A stretch of 64,000 bases of DNA from Condylostoma magnum (lineage: Eukaryota; Ciliophora; Heterotrichea; Heterotrichida; Condylostomatidae), in assembly GCA_920105805.1 (NCBI GenBank), contig CAKKTI010000033.1, forward strand, positions 29,709-93,708. The letters run 5' to 3'. Position 1 is the stretch's first letter. The number at the start of each line of letters is the position of its first letter. The position numbers were made by a program, and so were the translations under genes. Below are positions 11,921-23,725 of the stretch, in pieces. The notes beneath the pieces were generated by a model that saw only the letters and a program-made list of their open reading frames with translations, searched no databases and had not been told where the DNA came from.

Positions 11921-14900
11921 ATGTCATTTTTGTACAGATTATTTTCAATTTCTCACAGATGGGCAAACGTGTCTTTAGTTTAACTTAGAGACGAGCTAGC
12001 CAAAAGAGGATTGAAAAGAACAGGAACTAGAGATTAATTAATACAGAGACTGTCAAGTAGTGATAATCTACGATAAGCTGCTTAGACAATGCCAGATGAA
12101 AAGCCATTAGAAAACTCTCATCTTTAAAATCTGGGCAAATAACATATTTTCTAGGAAATTGTAAGAAGAAAGCCTAATTTAAACCTATCATAAAGAACAA
12201 CTAAAGCATAAATGATTGAAATCTTGTAGAATATTTTAATAGAGTCAAGAGGACAGTAGGTAGAGATTAGGGATCTGAGGAGTTTAATTCTTGCAACTAA
12301 ATAAAACCCTGAGAATGTTACATCGGCGTAGATTTGTGAGATTTTTGAGTAGCTTACAGATCCCTACTTAATTCCATAATTAGAGCTTAATATGCTGAAG
12401 CATTCTGATAATGGTATGTTGTAGCCTCTTTGGAGGATTTTATAAAGAGATCTTGATAATATATCAAAGAATTAGCTGATGATAGTAGTGTAATTTATCA
12501 GCTTACTTAAAAATCTGTTTAAGATTTAGTTTGAGTCTGGATGGATTTCTGAAGATTTTGAGGAGAGGCTGCTTAGTTAATTTGTCAATAAGCCATAGGA
12601 TCTCGATTTGAATGAAATATGCTAATTAGTTGAAGCATCTTCTTAATATTAGGAGTTTGAGCAATATTTTAGGAATTTAGTTGAGAAACAGTTGTAGTAA
12701 GCGACTGATTTAGGTATTTAAGAGCAATTAACTGTAATAGATTCTCTGCCTATAGGATGCTATGAAAACAATAAACAAATCATTGACTAGCTTATAAAAA
12801 ATGTTTATAATAAAAGAATACAGCCTTAGTATGAAAGAAGACTGAGAAGTTTATACTCTATTTATAATATAGGGGCACCAATTCCTCTAGAGTTAGTACA
12901 TTAGATTGATAAAATGCCTAGGGATGTGTTTAAGAGAATATCACCTGTATCTATTTTCTAAATAGCTGAAATTTTAGGGGGATAGGGAAAATTATCGGAG
13001 GATTTAATGGATAAAATGGTAGTAATCCTATCAGCCCATAATTTCGTGGATACAGAAGGTCTAGAACTGTATGTAAACTTTTTAGATACTATTAACAAAT
13101 AAGGAAATTTCCATTTACTATTAACCAGGCCTCACATTATAGAAAAATGTATTTAAGGACTACAAAACATGAACTTACAGACACTTTTAAAATTCTCAAA
13201 TTGCTACATGTATCACACAGGCTCTGAGATTTTGATAAGTCATCTTTTATAAACTGTAAAAGTATAAAAGGAAGTTGAACAGTATCTAGACTATATCGAA
13301 GGTATTCTTAATGGATTAATTTACATATCTCAGGAAAAACCTATTTTTTCTTATCAGTTTGAATCTTATCAGAAAATTTATTCAATTGAAAGAGAAACAT
13401 TAGCTGATTTATTATGTTCTTATTTAAATCTTGATGATCATATTGATACTGTATGCAATTACTACGCCTCAGAGTTATGCACAAAATTCAAATCAGATGA
13501 AATCTTTAAAAGGGAAATCACTCCTAACAATGTACATAAACTTGCGCTTGTTTATAGTAAATTTTACGAATAAATAGACAGTACTCAGAGGGATAAATTC
13601 GGAATCAACATACTCAAAGCTGCTATATCCTTAAATACATAAAATCGGTGTAGAATAGCCTTTTTAGTAAGTAAGTCATAAATGTACGAATAAAACGAGT
13701 CAGTTGATAGTTTTATATCCCAGTAACAACTTAAACAACTTTGCTTAGAAATTTTAAACCTAGAAAAAGACATAAACCTTTGCTTAGCTATTCTTTACAA
13801 CTTAAAATTATCTCCAGAAAAGGCAATGCTGCAAGATTTTATAAGGAATAAAGTAATCCCATAGCTTCATACTAAGAGTTTATACGGTGAGGAGTTATTA
13901 AAAACTATAATAATGCTTTCTAGCTTGAATATAAGACAGGCTGTATTGTCAGCCATTCCAAATCTTAGATTTTGGCCAGAGCGTGGTCCTAAGCTTTAAT
14001 AAGAAACAATCCACTAATTTTTGAATATAGTAAATACTCTGCAAACAGACATTTCTGACTGGGAAAGTTTAGGACTGTTTTTCTATCAAATACGGTAGCA
14101 ATTAGGAGATTAGAACGCTTAGCTACTAATGCAGATTTTAAAGCCCTACCAAAACCTAGTAGACTAAAGACTAATTCTACACCTATCCTAGTAAGTTAAA
14201 GACACTAGTATTAAAGACACATTAGCCAAGGATAATAGGCATGAGATTCTACAGTCAAACTAAATTCCTTCCATAGATAATCTGAACATTATATACAAAG
14301 CATCTGCTTCTAGACTGGGAAGCGGGGTAAGAATTTCAGATTATATTAAACTAGTGTAAAATTCGTCCTAGGATAACGATAGAGTAGAAATAATTGAGGC
14401 TTTATACGACTACGCAAGTCGAGTAGGTTTATAAGAAGAGCAGATTCAGTATTTAAATCAATATTTCGATAAATCAAGCTTTATTTAAAGATGCAACAAA
14501 AATTTGCTAGTGAATTATGCGTTTGTGAATTCAATTGACCCGCAAAAGTTCTAAAAGGTTAATTAGAGGGCTATAGAGATAATTTAAGCTGAATTCAAAG
14601 ACTAATTATCAGCTAAATACATAAACCCATAATCTTAACTTGAATGCTACTCAGCATTTACATACAAAACAATTCTTGAGCCTAGGAAACTATCTTCAAA
14701 CAACGAGTAGTATAGAAGCTAAAATCCTGAGTACTCACAAATTCCAACCATGACGCCATAAGAAATCAATCATTTCTTGAAAATAAACGCTATTTATAAT
14801 GCACTAAACGAGCCCAAGCCAGATCAAACAGTCAACTCTCTGCATTTCTACTATAATCAAATAATGAATAACCAAGAGACTATCAATTTCACAAGAGATT

Positions 14901-15232
14901 TCCTAGAAAGCTTGAATATATAAGGAACTCTACGGCAATTAGACAAGAAAATACAGACATACTTAGAAAACGAGAATACATTATGAAAAGCCACCATAGG
15001 TTTCCCTCAGCATAGAGTAGGGATAATGTACACAGTAAGTTAGGACTAGGTTTACAATGAGAACGGTAAAGAAATCGGTGCAGTTTTCATGGACAGACTC
15101 ATCAGATCTTAATTAGAAAAGTTCGGAAGATGAAGGACAGTAATTGTAAGGCATTCTACATGGAGTGGGATGCAGGAAGAAGGCAAGCTGAATTTTGTAC
15201 GACAACTGCAGCAGAGACTAAGATTAGTTTAG
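11921..15232 (+). CDS. Large SAP-domain protein with RAP-like C-terminus, probably mitochondrial
   Basis: About 1103 residues. The first 20 (MSFLYRLFSISHRW) are hydrophobic and basic with no acids, like a mitochondrial presequence. A SAP nucleic-acid-binding helix pair follows (SLVQLRDELAKRGLKRTG). The bulk is alpha-helical repeat sequence with recurring Leu-rich helices resembling organellar RNA-binding repeat proteins. The last 80 residues (VGIMYTVSQDQVYNENG ... RTVIVRHSTWSG ... NFVRQLQQRL) resemble a RAP domain, found in FASTK-type mitochondrial RNA regulators. The TGA at 14984-14986 must therefore be Trp, because the RAP-like part lies beyond it; the stop is TAG 15230-15232. The role inferred is mitochondrial RNA processing or stability. 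Only the SAP call is firm. Confidence 0.72.
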
Positions 15233-15260
15233 ATTTAATTTGGTGAAAGTATCAGTAAAA

Positions 15261-16355
15261 ATGAATCAAATAGAAAAAGGATAGACAAGCGTTTTCGTTT
15301 AGTCAGTGACTTGGTCAAGAGACTCACATAATTTATTTGACTATGAGTCAAGCAACATAGTGCAAAATGATCTTTATATACAATCCGACTCCACTCTAGT
15401 ACATCAGGACAATTAAGTCTAAGTACTAGAGACTTAAGGGGATGTAGAAGACAAGAGACTACTTGCCAGAGTAGAATTCTCTCCAGATAGTCCAGGAAAC
15501 TGTATACTAAAACAAATAGAAGAAGACACTTTATGGCTAATTGCAAAGCACTAAACCCTTCCTGACAATTCCCCAGGTTACATTCTAAAGCAAGGGGATA
15601 TAATAAAGCTTGGAAGAGTGAGGTATAGGATACTAGAAGCTAATAATAACTAGAATGATGTGGACATAAACCCAAGACAAAGCAACCCGATATCCGACAT
15701 AGAGCTAGCATCGTGTAGAATCTGCTTTGATAATACTGAAACTGAGCTAAATCCTTTAATCCATCCCTGTGACTGCTCAGGCTCTATGGAAAGGATTCAT
15801 TTATACTGTCTACGACAGTGAATCAACTCCCGTGTGGAAAAACGCTTAAATGAGAAGGTTTTTACATTCTCATGGCCTAATATGGACTGTGAGATATGCA
15901 AAACTTCCTTTCCATTTCGAATTTTACATGATTCGCAACTATATCAATGCTTCTAGACCGAATATCCGCATCTACCATGTCTGGTGTTAGAAGCTATTTC
16001 CTAGGATAGACACAAGAGAAGGGGGATATACTCGCTTTGCTTTAACGATGAAACCTACGCCCAGATGGGCAGAAGCCATGAAAGTGACGTAAGGATTACT
16101 GATATATCAGTATCTAGGGCCCATGCTCTTATTTACTACTAGGATGATAAATTTGTACTGAAGGATAATAAAAGCAAATTCGGTACATTGATACAAGCCA
16201 GCTCTGAGATAGTTTTAGGAAGTACTACTGTAGCTTTGTAACTAGGAAGAACTGTTATTTATGTGAAGACTGTAGAAAATGAGGCGAACAAGGTGTATGG
16301 AGAGGAAAGCATCATTGATCAAGACGACACTTTGACACCTGATCTTTCTTTTTAG
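15261..16355 (+). CDS. FHA / RING-CH / FHA protein, probable E3 ubiquitin ligase
   Basis: A 364-residue protein. A possible first FHA-like beta domain (about residues 70-130) is followed by a C4HC3 RING-CH finger: CRIC, HPCDCSGSM, IHLYCLRQW, CEIC. Last is a clear C-terminal FHA domain with GRSHESDV, ISVSRAHALI and NKSKFGTL, which binds phosphothreonine. RING-CH (MARCH-type) fingers recruit ubiquitin-conjugating enzymes, but here no transmembrane segments accompany it, unlike most MARCH proteins. The Trp of LRQW is TGA. The stop is TAG 16353-16355 or the TAA five codons on. The next start is at most 16 nt away. Inference: a phospho-dependent ubiquitin ligase. Confidence 0.85.
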
Positions 16356-16371
16356 ATAAATTTTGAGTAAA

Positions 16372-16755
16372 ATGGGAAACTCGGCCAATTGTGCTGGAAA
16401 TTGCTAGGGAGAGTAGAAAGAGGTGGTAAATTTCGATGATTATATAGAGCATCCTGGCATTAGCAGAGAGGATGTAAGGTTTATACACAATTGCTTTGAG
16501 TATTTGGAGCCAGAAAATGGATTGGTGAATGTTGAAAAGTTGAAACGGAGACCTGATATACAGTACTTGCAGCCTGCTATTAGAGCCATGAGAGATAGTA
16601 CTGAATTAAACTTCAATGAGTTCTTCTAGGCAATGAGACCAAGTTTACTGGAAATGAAAAATTAAGAAACTGTGATGGAAACCACTAGTGCTAATGTAAC
16701 CTGCATTATTTGCCCGTTTAAAGAAAGTAGTAAGTCAGAGTCAAGGAAATTCTGA
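16372..16755 (+). CDS. Small N-acylated EF-hand-like protein
   Basis: A 127-residue protein beginning MGNSANCAGNC, a good consensus for N-myristoylation with palmitoylatable Cys, so probably membrane-tethered. The middle resembles a degenerate EF-hand pair (helix-loop-helix around FEYLEPENGLVNVEKL and ELNFNEFFQAMRP); the calcium ligands are poorly conserved. It ends at TGA 16753-16755, which matches the point where composition changes. The start overlaps the tail of the upstream FHA gene's spacer by almost nothing (1-16 nt). A role as a calcium-signalling adaptor is inferred. Confidence 0.65.
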
Positions 16756-16810
16756 GATTAATGAATTTAGATTTTTGTACAAAAGTCGCTTTCTAATTTA
16801 AATTAATAAA

Positions 16811-17962
16811 ATGAACTTAAGCTACTGAAACTTTGAAACAACTGATGGGAATTATTAGACTAAAGATGAGCTTTTTGATATGTCGAATATTGAAGCCACT
16901 ATATAGAAGAGCAGAAGGGTAATTTAAGATAGTTTAAAGTTAACTGATAAGGCCTAGTCAAAAAATAATTCGTTTTAATGCTCAATGGAAACTTCACCTT
17001 AGAAAATTAGGGAAAGTTAGAATAATGAATAACTTAATTAGATTGTAAGATAGCTCAAAGAGACATAAGCACTTAATTTTAAATTAGAGTAGCAGTGTGG
17101 ATATCAAAAGGAAAAACTTAATTAACTACAATCTGAGCTTTATTCAGAAAGAAATTATAGGAGTCAGTAAAATTCTGTATTATCAAATGAGCAAAGCTAG
17201 AAAGTTGCTTATTATCAGGAAAAGTATGAAAAATTAAAGAAATAATTACAAAAGAAAAATTAATATCTAAGTGAACTTGAAATGCAGAATTAAGAGTTAA
17301 AATCTCAAAATGCTTAATTAAGTTTCGAGAATAAAGAACTCCAGAATTAAAGTTAATAGTTCAAGGGAAAAATTGATAATGAATATACTGCGATTTTATA
17401 AGAAAAGGAGAATATAAAAAATTAGAACTATGAACTTTAGCAGAATGTTAATCAGCTTGAATTACAAGTATAGAAGACTTAAAAATAATTGCAATCTTAG
17501 ATCTAAAATTTATAGGATACTTTATAGTAAAAGTAAGAAAGCATTTAATTATTAGAGAAAGCGTTGTAGGACTGTAAACAATAGAAAAATTAGCTAATGT
17601 ACGAAAATGAGTAGCTTGTCAAGATTTAAACAACCTTTAATTAACTGCAAAAAGCTTAAATTTCAAGATAAGGCACAAATTATTCTTACTCAAATCACTT
17701 ATAATTTTCACCGACTCAAGAAGATACATCATTTAATAACAGGACTACTGATTTTGAATTTTAGCAAAAACTACAGCAACTTGATACATAAATTTAACAA
17801 TTTTAAAAAGATTTCAGAAATCTTTCAGTTTAAAATCAAGCCCCTAATAGCGAAATTGATAAATTTTTCCCTTAGTAGAAGAGCCATTCAAAACTAAAGC
17901 GAAAGAAATAAACTAAACGTAGGAGATCAACATCTAAATCTAAATTATATCGTAATAGTTAA
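16811..17962 (+). CDS. Gln-rich coiled-coil protein
   Basis: About 383 residues. The first 100 are acidic to neutral and Ser/Asn-rich. Residues roughly 100-290 form a near-continuous coiled coil rich in Gln and Lys, encoded largely by TAA/TAG. The C-terminus is very basic (KLKRKKQTKRRRS), resembling a nuclear or nucleolar targeting signal. The sixth codon is TGA (Trp). The stop is TAA 17960-17962, or the TGA two codons later. No enzyme motif. A structural or centrosome-like role is possible but unsupported. Confidence 0.6.
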
Positions 17963-17968
17963 AAATGA

Positions 17969-18189
17969 AATTACTCTATGCAGTTAGCGTAACAACTAAT
18001 GGTCGATATATGTATAATCTTCTAGTGTAGTTGAAATATAAGAGTAATATTTCTTTAAAATAGTCCATTTTAACAATTACTATATAAAATATAAATAAAA
18101 TTATGATCAATTAGCCCAATAACTAAAAAATCACAATGAAATATTTCAACTAAAAGATCAAATAATTTTCGTATCTAATTACTTACTAC
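17969..18189. other. Convergent intergenic spacer
   Basis: 221 nt of AT-rich sequence between the ends of two convergent genes. It presumably holds both 3' untranslated regions. No structure was recognised. Confidence 0.4.
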
Positions 18190-19125
18190 CTAATTAGTAG
18201 AGCTAATCATTAACTCCCAGAATCTCTCATAATGTAAGGTTTCAACAACACAAACAGTTTTACTCGGTGTCTGCCATGCTTATTTAAATAGATTCCAACT
18301 ATCCCAATGTACTATTGTGCTACCCCTTCTTTTCCCTTCAAGTTCGATTTCCACAAACTTCTAGTGTTAAACATCACTTAAGCTTGGATCAACAGCTATT
18401 GCAGCAGCTACTGAGTCACAAACCATAACATGTCCAATTGACCCTTAGTAATCTAGCAGCTCTTTAATAAACCTCCCCTTTTAAGTATTTGTATTTCCCC
18501 ATCTATTTAAAATATCCTCTGTATGCGTCATACTAAGAATAGCCACAGTTTCCCATGAAACCATCGTAATATCAGAGCATTGATTAAAAACTATAGAAGC
18601 TGCTTCTGGATCTTACCATACATTATACTCAGCAGTAGGGGTCATATTACCATCTTGGCGCAAAGTTCCAGCCATTGCCACAACTTTTCCAATTTGAATA
18701 TCAGGCTAGCACATAAGAGCTATTGCCAAATTCGTCATTGGGCCTAGAGTTAATATATTTATGCCGGGGTGCTGTTATGCAAGGTTTAATATAGCCTAAT
18801 ATGCAGGTATATCTTATACTTTCTCAGGGGATTTTTGCTACTCTGGATGCCTATTTCAGTAACCGCCGAGTCCATCTTCTCCGTGATATTCTGTAGCATC
18901 TGTATGAGGCTAAATAAAAGCTTTTTATGATCCTTTGTAGACAGGGACATCCTACCTATCGCATATTCGGCAAATTTCGATGACATTGATGCAAACTTTC
19001 TCGAGGTCCACATTGCCATTAATGCAAGTAATGGCTTTAATATCTATGTTTTGGGAAGATAAGAGCATTACGAGAGCTTAGGCGTCGTCTACACCGACAT
19101 CAGTGTCAATGATTCACTTTTCCAT
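18190..19125 (-). CDS. Inosine-uridine preferring nucleoside hydrolase
   Basis: Hydrolyses the N-glycosidic bond of nucleosides in purine/pyrimidine salvage, using a calcium ion held by an aspartate cluster. The 311-residue product has the defining DTDVGVDDA motif at the N-terminus, the ILTLGPMTNLA helix and AEYNVWQDPEAA, plus a late catalytic region (HVMVCDSVAAAIAVDP). Several Gln codons are TAA/TAG, and Trp in MEKW and GYW is TGA. The stop TAG (18190-18192) falls at the usual family length. No intron. Ciliates depend on salvage of nucleosides from food, so the gene is expected. Confidence 0.95.
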
Positions 19126-19148
19126 TTTAAATAATTTATGTGGTCCGA

Positions 19149-19304
19149 CTAGACCTTATCGAATTTACTCATAAGAGAAGTTGGATTTAGCTTTTAAGCT
19201 CTGAGTCTCTTCTAAACTGCTTAAAACAGCGAGTGACTTAATAAATTTGCTTTTTTTACCTTGTGGGGGTGGGATAGTACATCAATTAGATTTTGGAAAC
19301 TCAT
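19149..19304 (-). CDS. Possible small protein upstream of the nucleoside hydrolase
   Basis: A 51-residue frame starting MSFQNLIDVLSHPHK and ending at TAG 19149-19151, 23 nt upstream of the nucleoside hydrolase ATG and in another phase. The sequence is basic and less AT-biased than its flanks, and close spacing like this is seen between real genes elsewhere in the window. In a genome where any frame is open, a short open frame proves little. It could also be a 5' exon or leader of the next gene. Confidence 0.3.
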
Positions 19305-19569
19305 TTTAGAATTAATTTAAATTTAATTTTTGGTTGCGAATTAAAGCTTCAAAATTAGCTTTCATACAAAATTTAGTAAAGTACTTCACTTTACAGTGGA
19401 TGAATCTGATATCTAGCCGATAAAACATTTTATATATGAGAAATAATGTTATATCCTATTTGCAAATTAAAAATTATGAAGTTTATGTAGTTTATGAATA
19501 GCTGAAGCATTACGTTTGTATTATAATGTGGTGTATTAATAAGTGATGATAAAAAGCCTTTCTAAATAA

Positions 19570-20469
19570 ATGTTAGCATATTGTTATAAATTTTGTAATC
19601 AATTCTCTGATATAAAAGCTTCAATTGTAATAGGTTCATTGACAAGTAAATCGGTTCTTTGGAATTATCTTACAAAGGTCATGATTACTCTCTTCTTAAT
19701 ATTAATATACAGAATAAAGCTTTCTATATGAATAATCCTTATATATCTATTTCAATTTATCAGCTTGTTAAGCAGATTAGATAAATGATTATATCTCTTC
19801 TATGTATTGATTTAAAAGCATTTGGATAAATCTGAATTTGAATATTAATCATAAAATTGCTTAAAATGAGGATGATTAGGAATAATAGTTAATTTTAGCA
19901 ATAGATTTAAGAGACATTCTACCTAGGAACTTATATAAATAAAAAATCAACAATGGTTGATACACTCTACCGCTATTTTAAGCTAATTTTCTATATCTAC
20001 ATAGTTTAAGGATATCATACTCTGGAATTCTCAAGACTCGTTTAAGTGTGACACTAACAAGAATAGATTTATTAAATCTGGATTTTAGGATAATACTATC
20101 AAGCTTGAAGATGATGCGATAAATAGAAAAAATAGTTAATAGGATAAATAAGAAGGATGTATTTCTAGATCAGAAGATTAAACTATTATGCTTTGGTATT
20201 TAAAAGATACTTCCAAAAATTGAGTTATAGGAAGATAGAATAAAGGAGCGAAAATGGTAGTTATATAGAGTTAACATTAATTTATTATATATGGAGAAGG
20301 CAGCATTTTAGAGAAGAGTCAAAATTAAGTAGTTTATAAAAATATTAATTAATTTATATTTAATTAGTCACAGCTTAATTATTATAATCTTAAGATAAAC
20401 TTTTTATTGACGAATTTTTCCTTTATTATCTGCTAACTTTGTGCAATGAATATTATTATTCATAGTTGA
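19570..20469 (+). pseudogene. WD-repeat-like locus with several frame changes
   Basis: Coding-like segments occur in all three plus frames. First comes a Cys-containing start (MLAYCYKFCNQFSDIKAS), then a segment with GHDYSLLNINIQNKAFYMNN, then NEDDQEQQLILAIDLRD. A WD40-like part follows with FKDIILWNSQDSF and CISRSEDQTIMLWYL, ending at TGA 20467-20469. WD repeats normally show [SG]xDxTIxLW, which the last part matches twice. The frame changes could be unspliced mini-introns (a 20-nt GT...AG candidate lies near 19628) or decay. I cannot define a single intact product, hence the tentative pseudogene label. Confidence 0.4.
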
Positions 20470-20500
20470 TTTTAGTATTGAAGCTAACCTATCACTTGTG

Positions 20501-21502
20501 TCTTTTAAAAAGAGATTCAGTGATATAACTTTCCAACTAAATAGTAATTATACCTACTAAATTTCTATTTCCGCAGATTATTGAGGTGTTTTTAACTTTT
20601 AAATTATGTAGTCTAGGGCTATAAAGATAAAAATCCGTAATAATTTTACAAATGATTTATATAATGTATCCTAAGACATATTAATTCCACATTCTTAATT
20701 GAAATTAAAGAATAGTTTAATATAAGTTCAGTATCACCAGATTTATGTTCCTATTTTTCTATAATCATTTATTAAATAAATACATTAAGATAACTAAATG
20801 TTTGTTAGATTGCTGATTAACTTTTAATATATATATGGTATTTATTTGTTCTGAATTTTATATTTATGAATCTCCTTACTTTACAGCGTTGAATTACTTA
20901 ATAAACTTAGTGCTTTCTTCTATTATTTTATCTCCGAAATTTGATATTAGCATAATTACGTTTGTAATAAATTTATATACAAAACTATCTTCTTCATCTA
21001 AATTAAATTCTTTAAAACAGTCATGCTATTCCTAGTATCTTTCTCCACATTTATAACCATACATAGAGTTGAGAACCTTATAGACCTATGCGGTATGTAC
21101 GCATTAATTCATCTATAAATAAAAAATCTTTTATTATTCAGGATTCCTCAATTTTAACTGATTGTTATACATTAATATTAGGAAATCTATAACTTAGCTT
21201 TCGTTATAAATATTATTCTGTTCATAGTTTAATCTAGATCTTTAAATCACTAAAGTCTTTGTCCTTTTATTGTCTCTAAATCTAATTATAATGTTGATAA
21301 TTTATTATTGTATCCTTCTTTTAATATATAAATCACGAGTATATTCTTCAATAGTCTCTTCATTAAATACATATTTTAAAATCTATTCTTTCTATAAAAC
21401 TATTTTTTTCTAGAATAATTCATTAAACTACACATAAAAATTGATTTAACTACTATTTGTGATATATAGATATTATAACATTGAGAAGAGTATGCCTGAC
21501 AT
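20501..21502 (-). CDS. Unrecognised protein, ends uncertain
   Basis: One minus-strand frame from ATG 21502 downward gives about 330 residues of protein-like sequence, for example VFNEETIEEYTRDLYIKRR, ESQVIDFLILMYNNQLKL and DEEDSFVYKFITNVIMLI. It has charged helices quite unlike translated spacer. Near 20500 the best coding signal moves to another frame (DTSDRLASILKSTMNNNI), and upstream of 21502 another frame also looks coding. The gene is therefore probably longer and interrupted by short introns, or is decaying. No family was recognised; the end given here is where this frame fades, not a stop codon. Confidence 0.4.
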
Positions 21503-21953
21503 ATTTAGATTAAAATTTACTAAGTATAAGTATTTGCTATAATATTATTTAATATTCAAGCTATCAATACTGAGTAGGCCTTTTGGAATGCCCCTATATA
21601 AATAATACTTTACAATAAATTTAAATAATGATTTAGCCCAACCAATAAATGATGGCTGTTTGATATAGATAATTATAATTTAAAGTAAACCTGTATAAGG
21701 AATTGATAGATTGTGCTAAATATTACTGATATATAATTATTAATAATGTGAATATACGAAAGGTAGGGTTTATTTGTATCAATAACAATTTAAAAAAACT
21801 TATCAAAATTTAGAAAAAGAATAAAGATTAGCTCAATATTAACTAGCAATTAGACATTTATCGATAAAGTAATCCATTAAACCACTTATATATAGTATGT
21901 TTATACAAAACTAAGATTTATACATTTTTATATCAATTTAAATTATCTACTAA
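21503..21953. other. AT-rich stretch, possible 5' exon of the minus-strand gene
   Basis: 451 nt between the unrecognised minus-strand locus and the end of the Cys-rich gene. A minus-frame segment around 21480-21600 (FQKAYSVLIAWILNNIIANT) could be an additional exon; the rest is low-complexity AT-rich sequence with nothing recognised. Confidence 0.3.
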
Positions 21954-23513
21954 CTAATTATTGCATACCGGGCAAGATCCCTCTATCATGCATTCTATGT
22001 GAATTGTATGGCCACATTGTTAGTTTTAATACGGCTTCCATTAATTTACTCTACAATTCTAGAATTAGCAGCTAAAAGATTATTAATTCTAACATGTTCT
22101 ACATACCCCATTTTGAATTAAATTCCGGTGCTTTCACAACCTACATTAACTGCAATTTAGTTAATCCTAGCCTCTATAAGGCTCATTAGGTAATAATTAT
22201 TAATATTCTGGTATAGATTAAGCTACAAAGTGAAGTCTTTAAACATCCTCTTCACTATAAGTATTATTGCAGTTATTCGGACAAGATATTGATTTGTTTT
22301 CAACATAGCTTTTAAATCTACATAAATTGCACACTGTTTTGCATATATCTGCAACAATTCCAAAGTCATCTTCATTTCTTTAATAATTACATAATACACA
22401 TGTCTTTCCTGTTTATTCTATTATAGGTGGATTAATTACTTATTATATGATATGAGTTTGATCATTTCTTTACTCTAATATAGGTGGAGCGGGTGCTTGC
22501 TGTTTGATATGAGTTCGATAATTAACTTACTATCCCGTTTCCACTTGACGATTATTTTATTATTCCATTTGAGGTTGATAATTCCTTTACTATAATTTAG
22601 GTGGAGTAATTTCTTACCATAAGATATGAGTTTGATAATTAGATTACTATCCCGTTCCCACTTGACGATCATTTTATTATCCGATTTAAGGAGGATTGCT
22701 TACTGGTTACTAGTAACCTGACTTCTTACGAACCTTTTACAAGTCTTCAGCCAATTTATTCTATTACACTTTATTTGAGGAGGCTACTCTTTGAATATCT
22801 TTGATTGCATCTATAGTTTTTTCCATTTCTTAAAGATTTGTATAAAATGGAAATTGCATCTAAACATCCTAATATTACAACAGGCTTATAACCTATTACG
22901 TTTAAGAGAGAGCAATTTATGAGTCAGATATAATTTCAATATAAGTAGGAAAGAATACTTATAAATTATTAGGTTTAGGTATTGCAGTATTAATATCTAG
23001 ATGGTTACTACTTGGAGCATAAATAATATACAGATTCAATTTATCTGCTATTTTTTACATAGTTATATCCATGTGCTAATTAAAGCTTAAGTTTCCTTAA
23101 TCTTTAAGCATACTTAGGAAATTTTTATTTTCATCTCCATTGCTTAAAATCATTTAGATTATTAAAGTGCTGATTCATTAATAATTACTTGGATTAAACA
23201 GATTATCACCAATATAATGTAGTCCCTAAGCAACGGACGTGGCCCCATTTAAGCAATAGTTTATTAATTAGATGCAATTATTTATATCCTCTTACATATT
23301 AACATCTTTTGTATACTATCTAGCTAATTTGACACTTTGGTTGAATATTCAATACACCCTATCAAAGTTGCCGGGATCCTTGAATTTGAATAGCAGTAGA
23401 TTTTAAATTACACTAAACCCAAGGGCAGACGCAATTTGCTATCTAGGGGTATAAGCAAAGAGCTTATAATTGATTCCAGGGATCTGAAAGCCAGTTTCTA
23501 CTATTTGCAACAT
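21954..23513 (-). CDS. Cys-rich RING-like protein with possible otubain-like N-terminal region
   Basis: A single 519-residue frame from ATG 23513 to TAG 21954. Residues 1-220 form a globular region whose pattern (NCIQLINYCLNGATSVAQGL ... IADKLNLYIIYAP) faintly recalls otubain-type cysteine proteases, but I could not place a catalytic triad. Residues 270-355 are a Pro/Gln-rich linker with an imperfect 39-residue direct repeat (RQVGTGQQ ... RQVETGQQ). The C-terminal 170 residues carry many Cys pairs: CVLC, CNLC, CPNNC, CSQC, CRTC, and a final RING-like CGHTIHIECMIEGSCPVC. The arrangement is like a RING/IBR ubiquitin ligase. Trp is TGA at two places. The zinc-finger call is firm, the rest inference. 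Confidence 0.65.
22440..22700. repeat. Imperfect direct repeat in coding linker (117-nt period)
   Basis: Two diverged copies of a segment encoding a Pro/Gln linker, about 117 nt apart. The nucleotide core is similar in both (tactatcccgtt.ccacttgacgat.attttatta). It lies inside the Cys-rich gene and keeps its reading frame. Confidence 0.6.
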
Positions 23514-23725
23514 ATTTATTATAAACTATGTATTTTGTTAATAAAACCGTAGCTTTTACCGATTGACTTATATAAGTAATGTTTGTTAGATTTAAGAATT
23601 TAGTTTGTTATTTTGGGAAAGTACGGTTAGTGCTTACTCTGTTCAATTATGCTATAACATATAGTTATCACAGATAACCTATTTAGAGGAAAGTAATTGA
23701 AATGATAACTGTATGCAGTGTTAAC

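Noticed and set aside
14984-14986. TGA as the stop of the SAP protein
   Set aside because: The frame continues as a RAP-like sequence for 80 residues with good composition, so TGA is read as Trp here.
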